Assembly: GCF_900107925.1 (NCBI RefSeq) | Contig: NZ_FNUJ01000003.1 | Location: forward strand, 620,001-684,000 | Reading direction: 5' to 3' | Source of the DNA: Amycolatopsis pretoriensis | GTDB taxonomy: Bacteria > Actinomycetota > Actinomycetes > Mycobacteriales > Pseudonocardiaceae | Length of the DNA: 64,000 nucleotides | Shown: positions 26,384 through 35,593 of the stretch, piece after piece | Position numbering within the stretch: the stretch's first letter is position 1 | Layout: every line of letters begins with the position of its first letter | Made by a program: the position numbers and the translations under genes | The notes under the pieces: model-generated | What the model saw: only the letters and a program-made list of their open reading frames with translations | Told to the model about the DNA's origin: nothing | The model's database searches: none

Positions 26384-27298
26384 GTGGCGACAGTGCTGAC
26401 CACGGCGGCGATCGTGCTGGCGGTCCTGCTGCTGTTCGCCGTCGCGGTGCTGTGGCGGCTGTACAACGACGGGATGCGCCGGGCGGACGCGGCGGCCCGG
26501 CAGGTGGCGGCCGAGCGGGCGAAGTCGGACCAGCAGCAGCTGGCGTTGCGGCGGTACGAGGTCGCGTTCGCCTCGATCAGCGGGCGCGGTGAGCTGGGCG
26601 AGCAGGTGCTGGTGGAGACCGCGCGGGCGCTGGGGCTGCGCGAGAACCTGCACTTCACGCTGCAGACGGACGTGGGCGGCGGCGGCTCGGCGAAACCGGA
26701 CATGGTGCTGCGGGTGGGCGGCGACCGCACGGTGCCGGTGGACGCCAAGGCGAGCATGGCGATCTGGGCGGAGGCGGTCGAGACCGACGACCCGGCGGAG
26801 CGGGTCGACGCGTTGCGCGCGCACGTCCGGCAGATCCGGTCCCGGGCGGCCGAGCTGGCGGGCAAGGGCTACCAGCGCTGGGCGGACGCGATCTACGGGA
26901 CGATCATGTTCGTCCCGTCCGACGCGGCCGTGGTCGCGGCGCTGGACACCGACCCGGAGCTGCTGCGCTGGCTCATCGACCGGCGGGTGTTCCTGTGCGG
27001 GCCGACCGGGTTCGGGGTGCTGGCGTCGGCGGCCTTGTTCGCGGCCAGCGACCGGACGCTGGAGGCCGACGTCGAGCAGGTGCGCGCCGGGGCGGCGGCC
27101 GCGCACCGGGCGGCGGCCGGGGCGGTGGACGCGCTGAACCTGTCGAGCACGCACCTGCAGCGATTCCTGTCGGCGCGACGGCGGGAGCTGGAGGCACTGG
27201 AAGCGTTCCGAGCGACGGTGGCACCGCTGACGGACGCGGCGGGGAGCCCGGCCGCGGTCCCCCAGGTGCGGAAGGGGGACGAGCTGGCGGCCAGCTGA
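26384..27298 (+). CDS. rmuC: RmuC-family DNA recombination protein
   Basis: The 304-residue protein has an N-terminal membrane helix (about 5-27, TTAAIVLAVLLLFAVAVLW), a short coiled-coil and an RmuC nuclease-like domain. Visible motifs are LGEQVLVETARALGL, KPDMVLRVGG, VDAKASMAIW and FVPSDAAV. RmuC limits recombination at inverted repeats and its fold resembles restriction endonucleases. GTG 26384 follows GGAGGGAGGAGG. It is shorter than enterobacterial RmuC, as usual in actinobacteria. Confidence 0.88.
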   Translation: MATVLTTAAIVLAVLLLFAVAVLWRLYNDGMRRADAAARQVAAERAKSDQQQLALRRYEVAFASISGRGELGEQVLVETARALGLRENLHFTLQTDVGGGGSAKPDMVLRVGGDRTVPVDAKASMAIWAEAVETDDPAERVDALRAHVRQIRSRAAELAGKGYQRWADAIYGTIMFVPSDAAVVAALDTDPELLRWLIDRRVFLCGPTGFGVLASAALFAASDRTLEADVEQVRAGAAAAHRAAAGAVDALNLSSTHLQRFLSARRRELEALEAFRATVAPLTDAAGSPAAVPQVRKGDELAAS

Positions 27299-27320
27299 GT
27301 GGACGGTTCGGGGTGGACCG

Positions 27321-27446
27321 ATGACTGAACCCCGGCTTCACGGGTACCCGGGCTGCCGAGCGGACACGTCCGGCCGCTGCGCCGGTTGTCCGAAATGCCG
27401 CTTCGACCAGCGGACTGCCGACGTCGGCGGGCCGGCTCGGCCGTAA
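27321..27446 (+). CDS. Possible tiny Cys-rich ORF (41 aa)
   Basis: ATG 27321 opens 41 codons containing four cysteines spaced C-x7-C-x2-C-x2-C (CRADTSGRCAGCPKC), a metal-binding-like pattern. The ribosome-binding site is weak (GGGGTGG). About three quarters of third positions are G/C, a little below real genes here. It starts 23 bases after rmuC. The rest of the 27299-27637 gap shows only a promoter-like A/T-rich stretch near 27605-27635 for the next gene. Treat as tentative. Confidence 0.3.
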   Translation: MTEPRLHGYPGCRADTSGRCAGCPKCRFDQRTADVGGPARP

Positions 27447-27637
27447 GCCTCTCACCTGCGGCGACCTGGAACACCTGGTGGCGGAAAGGAGACGAACCGG
27501 CAGCGCGCGCGAAGGGACTGGACCAGACCACAGCGACGCCCGGCGGGCCCTTCGGGTCACGCCGCCGGGTGGCGATACGCCCACGTCGGCGGCGGTGCTG
27601 GCAAGATCTTCACAACCACGAGATACGGTGTTGTCTC

Positions 27638-28573
27638 GTGACCGCGATTCGCGATCGCCAGAGCGATCCAGATGCCGACGACGTCTCCGTACCGTGGGAC
27701 GAGCGTCCCGTCGCCGGTTCGAGGCGCGGGCTGCCGTGGTGGGCCGCGGTGCTCGTCGGCTTCGGCCTGGCCATCGTGGGCGCCGTGGTCGGCAAGCCGA
27801 CCCAGAACAGCATCCCGGTGATCTTCACCGTCCTCTACATCGCCGGGGCCGTGATCGCGGTCTGTGCGGTGCGGCGCCGCGGGATCTTCGGGCCGATGGT
27901 CATGCCGCCGCTGGTGCTGGCGGTGTCCGTGCCCGCCGTGATCCTGCTGACCTCGGGGTCCGAGGGCGACGACATGCTCTCGAAGGCGCTGAGCATCGGC
28001 ACCCCGCTGATCAACAGCTTCCCGATCATGGCGATCACCACCGGCATCACGCTGCTGATCGGGTTCGTCCGGATCTTCCGCGAACGCGACCCCGACGCCC
28101 CGAAGAAGGCGCCCAAGGGCAAGGCGGCCGACCGTCGCCGGGCGGACGAAGACGACGAGAAGCCGTCGACGCGGGCCGCGGCGACCTCGGCCGGCGGCCG
28201 TCCGCGGCCGCCCGGGTCGAGCCGCACCGGCCAGACCCCGGTGCCGCCGCGTCGCGGCCGGGACGGCGAACCGCAGCGACGCCCGCGCCCGCCCGCAGAC
28301 GGCGAACGCCGCACCCCGGCCGACGGCGAACGGCGGACCTCGCGCGGGGGTGCGCCTGCCGAACGTGACCGTGGTGCGCGCAAGCCACCGCCGTCCGGCC
28401 GGCGGACACCGCCCCCGGCGGACAGCGACCCGCGCCGACGCAGCGGAGATGCTCCCCGGCGACGCCCGCGGCCTCCGGCGGAGGACGGCCGTGACACCCC
28501 GCCGCGCCGCCCATCCGGCGGGCGAGGTGCGCCTCCGCGCCGGAACCGTCCCTGGGACGACGAAGAGCGCTGA
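27638..28573 (+). CDS. DUF6542 membrane protein with disordered Arg/Pro tail
   Basis: The 311-residue protein has four hydrophobic helices between about 35 and 150 (LPWWAAVLVGFGLAIVGAVV first). A long, highly charged, low-complexity tail rich in Arg, Pro and Gly follows, including repeated ADGERRT units. This matches the actinobacterial DUF6542 family, found between ychF and ispH as here (compare Rv1111c). Function unknown. GTG 27638 was chosen because it begins just before the polar lead-in to the first helix. Confidence 0.75.
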   Translation: MTAIRDRQSDPDADDVSVPWDERPVAGSRRGLPWWAAVLVGFGLAIVGAVVGKPTQNSIPVIFTVLYIAGAVIAVCAVRRRGIFGPMVMPPLVLAVSVPAVILLTSGSEGDDMLSKALSIGTPLINSFPIMAITTGITLLIGFVRIFRERDPDAPKKAPKGKAADRRRADEDDEKPSTRAAATSAGGRPRPPGSSRTGQTPVPPRRGRDGEPQRRPRPPADGERRTPADGERRTSRGGAPAERDRGARKPPPSGRRTPPPADSDPRRRSGDAPRRRPRPPAEDGRDTPPRRPSGGRGAPPRRNRPWDDEER

Positions 28574-28582
28574 CGAACAGCG

Positions 28583-28621
28583 AAAAGGCCGGTCACCATC
28601 GGTGGATGGGGACCGCCCTTT
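28583..28621 (+). terminator. Intrinsic terminator after the DUF6542 gene
   Basis: GGTC-A-CCATC (28591-28600), loop GGTG, and GATGG-G-GACC (28605-28614) pair with one internal mismatch and extra G-C pairs outside. An A-run lies before the hairpin and CTTTC after it. Confidence 0.65.
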
Positions 28622-28703
28622 CGCATGTCCGGGCATGGCGGTGCGGGGTGGCCGGCGGCTCGGCTTCGGGGCGCGGACGCAGCTCGATGCCGGGGCACGG
28701 CTG

Positions 28704-28846
28704 CGCCAGCACCTCAGCGCCAGGGCATGCAGCACCGTCGGCAGTTCAGCACCGCAGCACGCGGCAGTGCCAGCAGCTCAGCGCCAAAGCATGCGATAAC
28801 GCCAGCAGCTCAGCGCCAAGGCATGCGATAACGCCAGCAACTCAGC
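28704..28846. repeat. 32-nt direct repeats in the DUF6542-ispH gap
   Basis: Two consecutive 32-nt units (28769-28800 and 28801-28832) differ at one position and share GCCAGCAGCTCAGCGCCAA and GCATGCGATAAC. A partial third unit (28833-28846) follows, and a decayed copy lies at 28704-28735. The units are directly abutting, so they are not CRISPR repeats. Apart from the terminator, the 28574-28951 gap contains nothing else that I can identify. Confidence 0.7.
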
Positions 28847-28951
28847 ACGCCGCAGCGCCGACACCACGCACCTGCCGGCCGCTGCGACAACCCCCAACGC
28901 AGTTCGGCGGCGGGCCGCACCCGCGACCCGCCGCCGAACCGACCTACCGCG

Positions 28952-29947
28952 TCAAACCTTCCGCAGCTCCTTCGGCGGCGCGAAGGTGATCTTCTCGTTC
29001 GCCGTGGTCACCTCGTTGACGTCGCCGTAGCCTCGCTCGGCCAGCCAAGCCAACAGCTCCATCACCAGCTCGTCCGGCACCGACGCGCCCGAGGTCACCC
29101 CCACCGTCGTCACGCCGGACAGCCACGCCTCGTCGACCTCGTGCGCGAAGTCGACCAGGTACGACGCCCGCGCGCCCGCCTTCAGGGCCACCTCGACCAG
29201 GCGCTTCGAGTTGGACGAGTTCGTCGACCCGACCACCAGCACCAGGTCGCACTCCGCGGCCATCGCCTTGACCGCCACCTGGCGGTTCGTCGTCGCGTAG
29301 CAAATGTCGTCGCTCGGGGGGTCCGCCAGGCCCGGGAAGCGCTCGCGGAGCTGGTCGACGCGCTCCATCGTCTCGTCGACCGACAGCGTCGTCTGGGACA
29401 GCCAGATCACCTTCGACGGGTCGCGGACCTCGACCTTGTCGACGTCTTCGGCCTTGTCGACCAGCTGGACCTTGTCCGGTGCCTCGCCGGCGGTGCCCTC
29501 GACCTCTTCGTGGCCCTCGTGGCCGATCAGCAGGATGTCGTAGTCGTCCTTGGCAAACCTGTTGACCTCCTTGTGCACCTTCGTCACCAGGGGGCAGGTC
29601 GCGTCGATCGTGCGCAGGTTCCGGTCGGCCGCCTCCTGGTGCACCATCGGCGAGACGCCGTGAGCGGAGAACACCACCAGCGCGCCCTCGGGCACCTCGG
29701 ACGTCTCGTCGACGAAGATCGCGCCGCGCTCGCGCAGCGTCTCGACCACGTGCTTGTTGTGCACGATCTCCTTGCGGACGTACACCGGGGCGCCGTAGAC
29801 CTCGAGGGCCTTCTCGACGGCGATCACCGCGCGGTCGACACCCGCGCAGTAACCACGGGGTTTGGCGAGCAGCACCCGCTTGCCGGAAGCGGTTCCGGTG
29901 ATCGTCGGGGTACCCGCGGGCTCGATTCCGGGACTCGCTGAACTCAT
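28952..29947 (-). CDS. ispH: 4-Hydroxy-3-methylbut-2-enyl diphosphate reductase
   Basis: The 331-residue iron-sulfur enzyme catalyses the last step of the MEP pathway, making IPP and DMAPP. The three cluster cysteines lie in [18 protein letters not shown] and [10 protein letters not shown], with the conserved [11 protein letters not shown] substrate loop. Length is normal. ATG 29945-29947 is the best start. It corresponds to lytB2 (Rv1110) by gene order. It is divergent from the lipid-droplet protein gene. Confidence 0.96.
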   Translation of the reverse strand: MSSASPGIEPAGTPTITGTASGKRVLLAKPRGYCAGVDRAVIAVEKALEVYGAPVYVRKEIVHNKHVVETLRERGAIFVDETSEVPEGALVVFSAHGVSPMVHQEAADRNLRTIDATCPLVTKVHKEVNRFAKDDYDILLIGHEGHEEVEGTAGEAPDKVQLVDKAEDVDKVEVRDPSKVIWLSQTTLSVDETMERVDQLRERFPGLADPPSDDICYATTNRQVAVKAMAAECDLVLVVGSTNSSNSKRLVEVALKAGARASYLVDFAHEVDEAWLSGVTTVGVTSGASVPDELVMELLAWLAERGYGDVNEVTTANEKITFAPPKELRKV

Positions 29948-30098
29948 GCCACCCAGGGTACGGGCAGGTCCGAGACGAACTCGAAGTCCCTTTCGGGTGA
30001 GCTTCGTCCCTCTTCAGAGCTGTGCCGGGGGTCACGCAACGCGCCCGAGTCCACCCGTTCGGTTGGGCAGTTCGGCCTAGATGCGGCAGGCTGGACGC

Positions 30099-30821
30099 AT
30101 GAAGCCATTCCCGCTCCCCCTCCGGGTCGCCGCGGGCCTCGCCGTCTCCACCGCCGAGCGGGTTCGTGAGCTTCCCCGGCAGCTCGCCGGGCTTCCGGTG
30201 ACCGTGGTCAGCCAGGTGCTGCAGGCCTCCATGCGCGTCCAGCAGCACGTCACCGAGCTGGCGATCAAGGGCGACAACGCCCTATCCAGCCTGCGCCCCG
30301 TCGAGGACGCGCCCAGCTGGGCGACCTTCGACGAGGACGTCGAACCGGACATCCCGCGGCCGAACCTCGCACCGGTCGCCGACGTGCCCGAACCGCGTTC
30401 GGAGATCAACGGTCACATTCCGTCAGCGGCCGAACTCGAAGCGGAACTGGGCGACCCCTGGGCCGACGAGGAACGCGCGCTCGCCGAGGACCACGCCGAC
30501 GGCGAGAACGACGCGCCGGAGGAGGACAACAAGCCCAAGCCCGGCACGCCCGCGATCGACAAGAAGGCCAAGACCGAGGCGCCGCGGACCAGCGCCGCCG
30601 GCTACGAGGGTCCGGCCGGGCTGACCGGCTACGACCAGCTCACCCTCCCGCAGCTGCGAGCCCGGCTGCGCCAGCTGTCGATCCCCCAGCTCGAAACCAT
30701 CCTCGAATACGAGCGGGCGAACGCCGACCGCTCGTCCTTCACCGGGATGCTCTCGCGCCGGATCGCCAACGCCCGCAAGGCCGAACGGTCCGGGGAAGAC
30801 GGCCAAGAGAACGGCCAGTGA
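30099..30821 (+). CDS. Lipid droplet-associated protein family (Rv1109c-like)
   Basis: The 240-residue protein begins with MKPFPLPLRVAAGLAVSTAE, followed by an amphipathic helical segment (about 10-60), a disordered acidic middle (about 95-155) and a C-terminal helical motif LTLPQLRARLRQLSIPQLE. It matches the family to which Rv1109c belongs, annotated as lipid droplet-associated. ATG 30099 fits the family N-terminus better than ATG 30081. Its stop overlaps the xseA start (GTGA), so it heads the xseA-xseB operon. Confidence 0.7.
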   Translation: MKPFPLPLRVAAGLAVSTAERVRELPRQLAGLPVTVVSQVLQASMRVQQHVTELAIKGDNALSSLRPVEDAPSWATFDEDVEPDIPRPNLAPVADVPEPRSEINGHIPSAAELEAELGDPWADEERALAEDHADGENDAPEEDNKPKPGTPAIDKKAKTEAPRTSAAGYEGPAGLTGYDQLTLPQLRARLRQLSIPQLETILEYERANADRSSFTGMLSRRIANARKAERSGEDGQENGQ

Positions 30822-32053
30822 CCGAAACCGAAGCCAGCACCGCCGAAAAACCCTGGCCGGTCCGCACGGTCGCGCGCAAGATCGGCGACTGGATCCACCG
30901 CCTCGGCGCCGTCTGGGTCGAAGGCCAGGTCACGCAGGTCAGCTCGCGGCCGAACACGCAGACCGCGTTCCTGACGCTGCGTGACCCCTCGGCCGACGTC
31001 TCGATGTCGGTGACCTGCCCGAACTGGCTGATCCGCGAGATGGAACCGCCGTTGCGCGAGGGCGCCAGCGTCGTCGTGCACGCGAAGCCGTCGTTCTTCT
31101 TCGGCCGCGGCACGATCAGCCTGCGGGCCGACCAGATCCGCGCGGTCGGCATCGGCGAGCTACTGGCCCGGATCGAACGCCTCAAGAAGCTCCTGACCGC
31201 CGAGGGCCTCTTCTCGGCCCAGCGCAAGCGGCCGATCCCGTTCCTGCCGAAGGGCGTCGGGCTGATCACCGGCCGCGCGTCGGCGGCCGAGCGGGACGTC
31301 CTGGCCAACGCGCAGGGCCGGTGGCCGCACGTCCGGATCAAGGTGCTCAACACGGCCGTGCAGGGCTCGCAGGCGGTGCCGCAGGTCATGCGCGCGCTGC
31401 GGATCTTCGACGCCGACCCCGAGATCGACGTCGTCGTCATCGCCCGCGGCGGCGGCAGCGTCGAGGACCTGCTGCCGTTCTCCGACGAAGCGCTCTGCCG
31501 CGCGGTGTCGGCCGCGGGCACGCCGGTGGTCAGCGCGATCGGGCACGAACCGGACACCCCGCTGCTCGACTACGTCGCCGACCTGCGGTGTTCGACGCCG
31601 ACGGACGCCGGCAAGCGGATCGTCCCGGACCTCCGCGAGGAGACCGAACGCGTCCGGCAGATGCGCGACCGCGGCCGCCGCGCGCTGCACGGCTGGGTCG
31701 ACACCCAGACACGGCTGCTGACGCAGCTGCGCAGCCGCCCGTCGCTGGCCGACCCGCTCGGGCCGGTCCAGCGGCGCCAGGACGACGTCGACGTCCACCG
31801 CGAACGCGCCCGCCGCGCCATGCTGACGCTGCTCGCCAAGGACCAGGCCGAGCTGGCGAGCTCGCGGGCCCGGCTGACCGCGCTCGGGCCGGCCGCGACG
31901 CTGGCCCGCGGGTACGCGGTCGTGCAGTTCCTCGATCCCGAAGGCAACCTCCAGGTACTCCGCTCCGTCTCCGAAGTCGAGGCCGGTGCCCAGCTGCGCG
32001 TGCGGGTGGGTGACGGCGCGATCGGCGCGGTGGCGGAAGGAGAGCAGGGGTGA
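30818..32053 (+). CDS. xseA: Exodeoxyribonuclease VII large subunit
   Basis: The 411-residue catalytic subunit degrades single-stranded DNA from both ends. It has an N-terminal OB-fold (about 20-110, VWVEGQVTQVSSRP) and a central catalytic domain with VGLITGRASAAERDV, ARGGGSVEDLLPF and SAIGHEPDTPLLDYVAD. The C-terminal coiled-coil binds XseB. GTG 30818 overlaps the upstream stop. xseB follows after one small gene. Confidence 0.95.
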   Translation: MTETEASTAEKPWPVRTVARKIGDWIHRLGAVWVEGQVTQVSSRPNTQTAFLTLRDPSADVSMSVTCPNWLIREMEPPLREGASVVVHAKPSFFFGRGTISLRADQIRAVGIGELLARIERLKKLLTAEGLFSAQRKRPIPFLPKGVGLITGRASAAERDVLANAQGRWPHVRIKVLNTAVQGSQAVPQVMRALRIFDADPEIDVVVIARGGGSVEDLLPFSDEALCRAVSAAGTPVVSAIGHEPDTPLLDYVADLRCSTPTDAGKRIVPDLREETERVRQMRDRGRRALHGWVDTQTRLLTQLRSRPSLADPLGPVQRRQDDVDVHRERARRAMLTLLAKDQAELASSRARLTALGPAATLARGYAVVQFLDPEGNLQVLRSVSEVEAGAQLRVRVGDGAIGAVAEGEQG

Positions 32054-32442
32054 CGTTCCTCCCGCTGACGGTGGACGCGGCTCGCCGCCTGGGCGCGCGG
32101 GCGCTGCTGGACCAGGCGGTGCGCACCGACCGGGCGGCCGCCGAGTGCTGGACGGCGCTGCTCGCCGGCTGCGGGACGGCCGCGCGCCGCGACCTGGGTC
32201 CGCAGCTGCGACGGCTGTCCGAAGCGACGTCGATGCAGGTCGGCTCGCGCTGGTGGTTCGCCGAGGGTGCCGGGCACCGGAAACGGGTCGCCGGGGCGCA
32301 GGAGAACCTCGAAGAGGCGATCGCGGACGGTGACGGGCAGGAGTTCGCCCTGGCGTTCGTCGGGTACGACCACGCGATGGCCAGCGCGGTAGTGTGCGCG
32401 AACAGCGTGGAAGCCCGGAAGGTCGGAGAACACCGAGCGTGA
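32050..32442 (+). CDS. Hypothetical protein between xseA and xseB
   Basis: A 130-residue soluble, mainly helical protein whose GTG overlaps the xseA stop and whose stop overlaps the xseB start. It is thus translationally embedded in the exonuclease VII operon. It contains a Trp-rich turn SRWWFAEGAG and the segment FALAFVGYDHAMAS. No motif or family that I recognise. Coupling suggests, but does not prove, a function related to exonuclease VII. Confidence 0.7.
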   Translation: MTFLPLTVDAARRLGARALLDQAVRTDRAAAECWTALLAGCGTAARRDLGPQLRRLSEATSMQVGSRWWFAEGAGHRKRVAGAQENLEEAIADGDGQEFALAFVGYDHAMASAVVCANSVEARKVGEHRA

Positions 32443-32660
32443 GTGAAGCAGCCAGCGAGGAACTGGGCTACGAACAGGCCCGCGACCGCCTCGTCGAGGT
32501 CGTCCGCGAGCTCGAGGCCGGTGGTCTGTCCCTCGAGCAGTCGCTCGCGTTGTGGGAGAAGGGCGAGAAGCTCGCGAAGGTCTGTGAGCGCCATCTCGAA
32601 GGCGCGCGCGAGCGTATCGAAGCCGCTTTGGCGTCCGTGGAGGACGACTCCGAGCAGTGA
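32439..32660 (+). CDS. xseB: Exodeoxyribonuclease VII small subunit
   Basis: The 73-residue subunit has the diagnostic helical pattern LGYEQARDRLVEVVRELE followed by GLSLEQSLALWEKGEKL and CERHL. Several XseB copies decorate the coiled-coil of XseA. GTG 32439 overlaps the upstream stop (GTGA). Size is typical. Confidence 0.95.
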   Translation: MSEAASEELGYEQARDRLVEVVRELEAGGLSLEQSLALWEKGEKLAKVCERHLEGARERIEAALASVEDDSEQ

Positions 32661-32745
32661 GGTTCGCCATGCCGACGGTATCTGGAATCAGCGCGGGTAT
32701 CTGACAGACTGTTGACCCGCCAGTTCCAGCATCCGGGAGGCAATG

Positions 32746-33795
32746 ATGTCCGCCGCAGAGAGTCGTCGTGAAGCGCCCGACCGCAACCTCGCGATGGAGC
32801 TGGTCCGGGTCACCGAGGCCGCCGCGATGGCCGCCGGTCGCTGGGTCGGCCGCGGCGACAAGATCGGCGGGGACGGCGCGGCCGTCGACGCGATGCGCCA
32901 GCTCGTCTCGACGGTGTCGATGCGCGGGGTCGTGGTGATCGGCGAGGGCGAGAAGGACGAAGCGCCCATGCTGTTCAACGGCGAAGAGGTCGGCAACGGC
33001 GACGGCCCGGACTGCGACGTAGCGGTCGACCCGGTCGACGGCACGACGCTGATGGCCAAGGGCATGCCGAACGCGCTGGCGGTGCTGGCCGTCGCCGAGC
33101 GCGGCGCGATGTTCGACCCGTCCGCGGTGTTCTACATGGAGAAGCTGGCCGTCGGGCCTGAGGCGGCGGGCAAGGTGGAGCTCGGCGCGCCGATCGCGGA
33201 GAACATCCGCCGGGTCGCGAAGGCGAAGAACAGCAGCGTCGGCGACGTCACCGTGTGCGTCCTCGACCGGCCGCGCCACGAGCAGATCATCAAGGAGATC
33301 CGCGACGCGGGCGCGCGGATCCGGTTCATCTCCGACGGCGACGTCGCGGGCGCGATCGCGGCGGCCCGGCCGACCACCGGTGTCGACATGCTGATCGGCA
33401 TCGGCGGCACCCCCGAAGGCATCATCGCCGCGTGCGCGATGAAGTGCCTTGGCGGCGAGCTGCAGGGCCGCCTGTGGCCGAAGGACGACGCCGAGCGCGA
33501 GAAGGCCATCGGCGCCGGCCACGACCTCGACCGCGTGCTGCTCAACGACGACCTCGTGACCGGCGACAACGTCTTCTTCTGCGCCACCGGCGTCACCGAC
33601 GGCGACCTGCTGCGCGGCGTCCACTACCGCGAAGGCGGCGCGACGACGCAGTCCATCGTGATGCGGTCCAAGTCCGGGACCGTCAGAATGATCGACGGCT
33701 ACCACCGGCTCAACAAGCTGCGGGCGTACTCCTCGGTCAACTTCGACGGCCACCTGGACGCGCCCGCCGACGACGTCGTTCCCCCGCTGCCGTAA
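32746..33795 (+). CDS. glpX: Class II fructose-1,6-bisphosphatase
   Basis: The 349-residue gluconeogenic phosphatase converts fructose 1,6-bisphosphate to fructose 6-phosphate. Metal-binding and catalytic motifs are [27 protein letters not shown] and the [14 protein letters not shown] loop. It corresponds to Rv1099c, the main FBPase of mycobacteria. Of the two adjacent ATGs (32743, 32746), the second lies at a better distance from GGGAGG. Confidence 0.96.
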   Translation: MSAAESRREAPDRNLAMELVRVTEAAAMAAGRWVGRGDKIGGDGAAVDAMRQLVSTVSMRGVVVIGEGEKDEAPMLFNGEEVGNGDGPDCDVAVDPVDGTTLMAKGMPNALAVLAVAERGAMFDPSAVFYMEKLAVGPEAAGKVELGAPIAENIRRVAKAKNSSVGDVTVCVLDRPRHEQIIKEIRDAGARIRFISDGDVAGAIAAARPTTGVDMLIGIGGTPEGIIAACAMKCLGGELQGRLWPKDDAEREKAIGAGHDLDRVLLNDDLVTGDNVFFCATGVTDGDLLRGVHYREGGATTQSIVMRSKSGTVRMIDGYHRLNKLRAYSSVNFDGHLDAPADDVVPPLP

Positions 33796-33803
33796 GGAGT
33801 TCC

Positions 33804-34553
33804 GTGCCCAGGCGATTGCTGGTCCTGCTGGTCCTGGTGTTCGCCCTGGTCCCCGGCACCGCGTCGGCCGGCCCCGCCATCGTCGGGGGCGGCGACGCCG
33901 ACCAGCCCTACCCGTTCGCGGTGTCGCTGCACACCTCGGCGGGCAAGCTCTTCTGCGCCGGCGCGCTGATCGCCCCCGGCTGGGTCGTCACCGCCGCGCA
34001 CTGTGCGTTCGACAAGGGCCCGTCCGCGATCTCCGTCCGGTCGGGGACCAACGACGTCGGTCAGGGCGGCGAGGTCGGCCAGGTCGCGGACATCGTCGTC
34101 AACCCGGCCTTCGACACGCAGAAGCCGGCGGGCGACATCGCGCTGCTGCGGCTGGCGACGCCGGCCAAGGCGGCTCCGATCGGTCTTGCCACGGCCGCGT
34201 CGCCCGGCACCGCGACGCGCATCCTCGGCTGGGGCCAGACCTGCCCGAAGGTCAACTGCGGCGCCATCCCGGCGAACCTGCAGCAGCTCGACACGCACAT
34301 CGTCGAGGGCACGAAGTGCACGGCGGGGTTCGACGGCACCGCCGAGCTGTGCACGGACAACCCCGGCGGCACGTCCGGAGCGTGCTTCGGCGACTCCGGC
34401 GGCCCCGAGGTCGTCCGCGCCGGCGACCACTGGCTGCTCGCCGGCGTCACGAGCCGGCCGGGCAACAACGACCCGCAGTGCGCGACGGCGCCGTCGATCT
34501 ACACGTCCGTCGTCGCGTACGCGCCGTGGATCGCGGAGAAGACGAAGGCCTGA
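33804..34553 (+). CDS. Secreted trypsin-like serine protease (S1 family)
   Basis: The 249-residue protein has a signal peptide (VPRRLLVLLVLVFALVPGTASA) and a mature start near IVGGGDADQ. It shows the chymotrypsin triad: His in TAAHC, Asp in GDIALL and Ser in GDSGGP. The IVGG-type N-terminus implies activation by processing. AAGGAG precedes GTG 33804, 8 bases after glpX. Six cysteines suggest three disulfides. Function is probably extracellular protein degradation. Confidence 0.93.
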   Translation: MPRRLLVLLVLVFALVPGTASAGPAIVGGGDADQPYPFAVSLHTSAGKLFCAGALIAPGWVVTAAHCAFDKGPSAISVRSGTNDVGQGGEVGQVADIVVNPAFDTQKPAGDIALLRLATPAKAAPIGLATAASPGTATRILGWGQTCPKVNCGAIPANLQQLDTHIVEGTKCTAGFDGTAELCTDNPGGTSGACFGDSGGPEVVRAGDHWLLAGVTSRPGNNDPQCATAPSIYTSVVAYAPWIAEKTKA

Positions 34554-34554
34554 G

Positions 34555-35544
34555 CTACTCGGCGTTGCTCGAGTGGCCCGGGAACAGGTGCGCTTCCGGG
34601 TCGAGCGCGACGGCGATGTTGTTGACGGCCGTCGCGGCCTCGCCGAAACCGGTCGCGATCAGCTTCACCTTGCCCGGGTACGCGGCGACGTCGCCGGCCG
34701 CGTAGACGCGCTCACGCGCGGTCGCCATGGTCGAGTCGACGGCGATCGCGCGGTGGTCGATCTCCAGGCCCCAGCTCTCGATCGGGCCGAGGTCGGCGGT
34801 GAACCCGAGCGCCGCGACGACGGCGTTGGCCGGCAGCCGCTCGTCCTCGGCACCCTTGATCGCGAGGTCGACGGCTTGGAGCGCGCCGCTCTCGTCCTCG
34901 ACGAACCGCGTCACCTCGGCGTCGGTGATGATCCGGGTGCCGAGCTCACGCGCCTGCCGCACGATCGACTCGGCCGCGCGGAACTTGGCGCGGCGGTGCA
35001 CGAGCGTCACGCTCGCCGCGACCGGGTGCAGGGCGAGGATCCAGTCGAACGCCGAGTCGCCGCCGCCGACGACCACGACGTGCTGGCCGGCGTGCGCGGC
35101 CAGCGACGGGACGAAGTGGACCATGCCGCGGCCGAGCCAGCCGTCGCCGGCGGGCAGCGGGCGCGGGGTGAACTCGCCGATGCCCGCAGTGATCAGCACG
35201 GCACGCGCACGCAGGGTTTCGCCGCCGTCGAGGGTCAGTTCGACGCCTTCGCCCACGGTTTCGAGCTTCTCGGCCTTGCGCCCCAGCAAGTACGTCGGCG
35301 CGAACGGCGCGGCCTGCTTAACCAGCCCGTCGACGAGGTCGCGGCCGCGGACCTCGGCGAACCCGCCGACGTCGTAGATCATCTTCTCGGGGTACATCGC
35401 GGTGACCTGGCCGCCGGGCTCGGGCAGCGAATCGACCACCGCCATCGACAGGCCGCGGAACCCGGCGTAGTAGGCGGCGAACAGGCCGGTCGGGCCCGCA
35501 CCGATGATCACGAGGTCGTAGGAATCCCCAGGAACTTCAGTCAT
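34555..35544 (-). CDS. Thioredoxin reductase-like ferredoxin-NADP+ reductase
   Basis: The 329-residue flavoprotein has an FAD motif VIIGAGPTGLFAAYY at about 12 and an NAD(P) motif VVVVGGGDSAFDWIL near 165. It contains no cysteine at all, so it lacks the CxxC redox pair of thioredoxin reductase. This defines the TrxR-like ferredoxin (flavodoxin) reductase family of Bacillus YumC type. It would supply reduced ferredoxin from NADPH. Convergent with the protease gene; a TetR gene lies upstream on the same strand. Confidence 0.9.
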   Translation of the reverse strand: MTEVPGDSYDLVIIGAGPTGLFAAYYAGFRGLSMAVVDSLPEPGGQVTAMYPEKMIYDVGGFAEVRGRDLVDGLVKQAAPFAPTYLLGRKAEKLETVGEGVELTLDGGETLRARAVLITAGIGEFTPRPLPAGDGWLGRGMVHFVPSLAAHAGQHVVVVGGGDSAFDWILALHPVAASVTLVHRRAKFRAAESIVRQARELGTRIITDAEVTRFVEDESGALQAVDLAIKGAEDERLPANAVVAALGFTADLGPIESWGLEIDHRAIAVDSTMATARERVYAAGDVAAYPGKVKLIATGFGEAATAVNNIAVALDPEAHLFPGHSSNAE

Positions 35545-35593
35545 GCTCGCTCCAGCCAGTGGTGGATGGCGGTGATCGAGAACACAGCCGATC

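Noticed and set aside
26384..27298. Antisense frames opposite rmuC as the continuation of the broken gene at 25828-26270
   Set aside because: RmuC motifs are clear on the plus strand, and the remnant has its own ATG at 26270.
28769..28846. Repeats as a possible CRISPR array
   Set aside because: The 32-nt units directly abut without spacers, and no cas genes are near.
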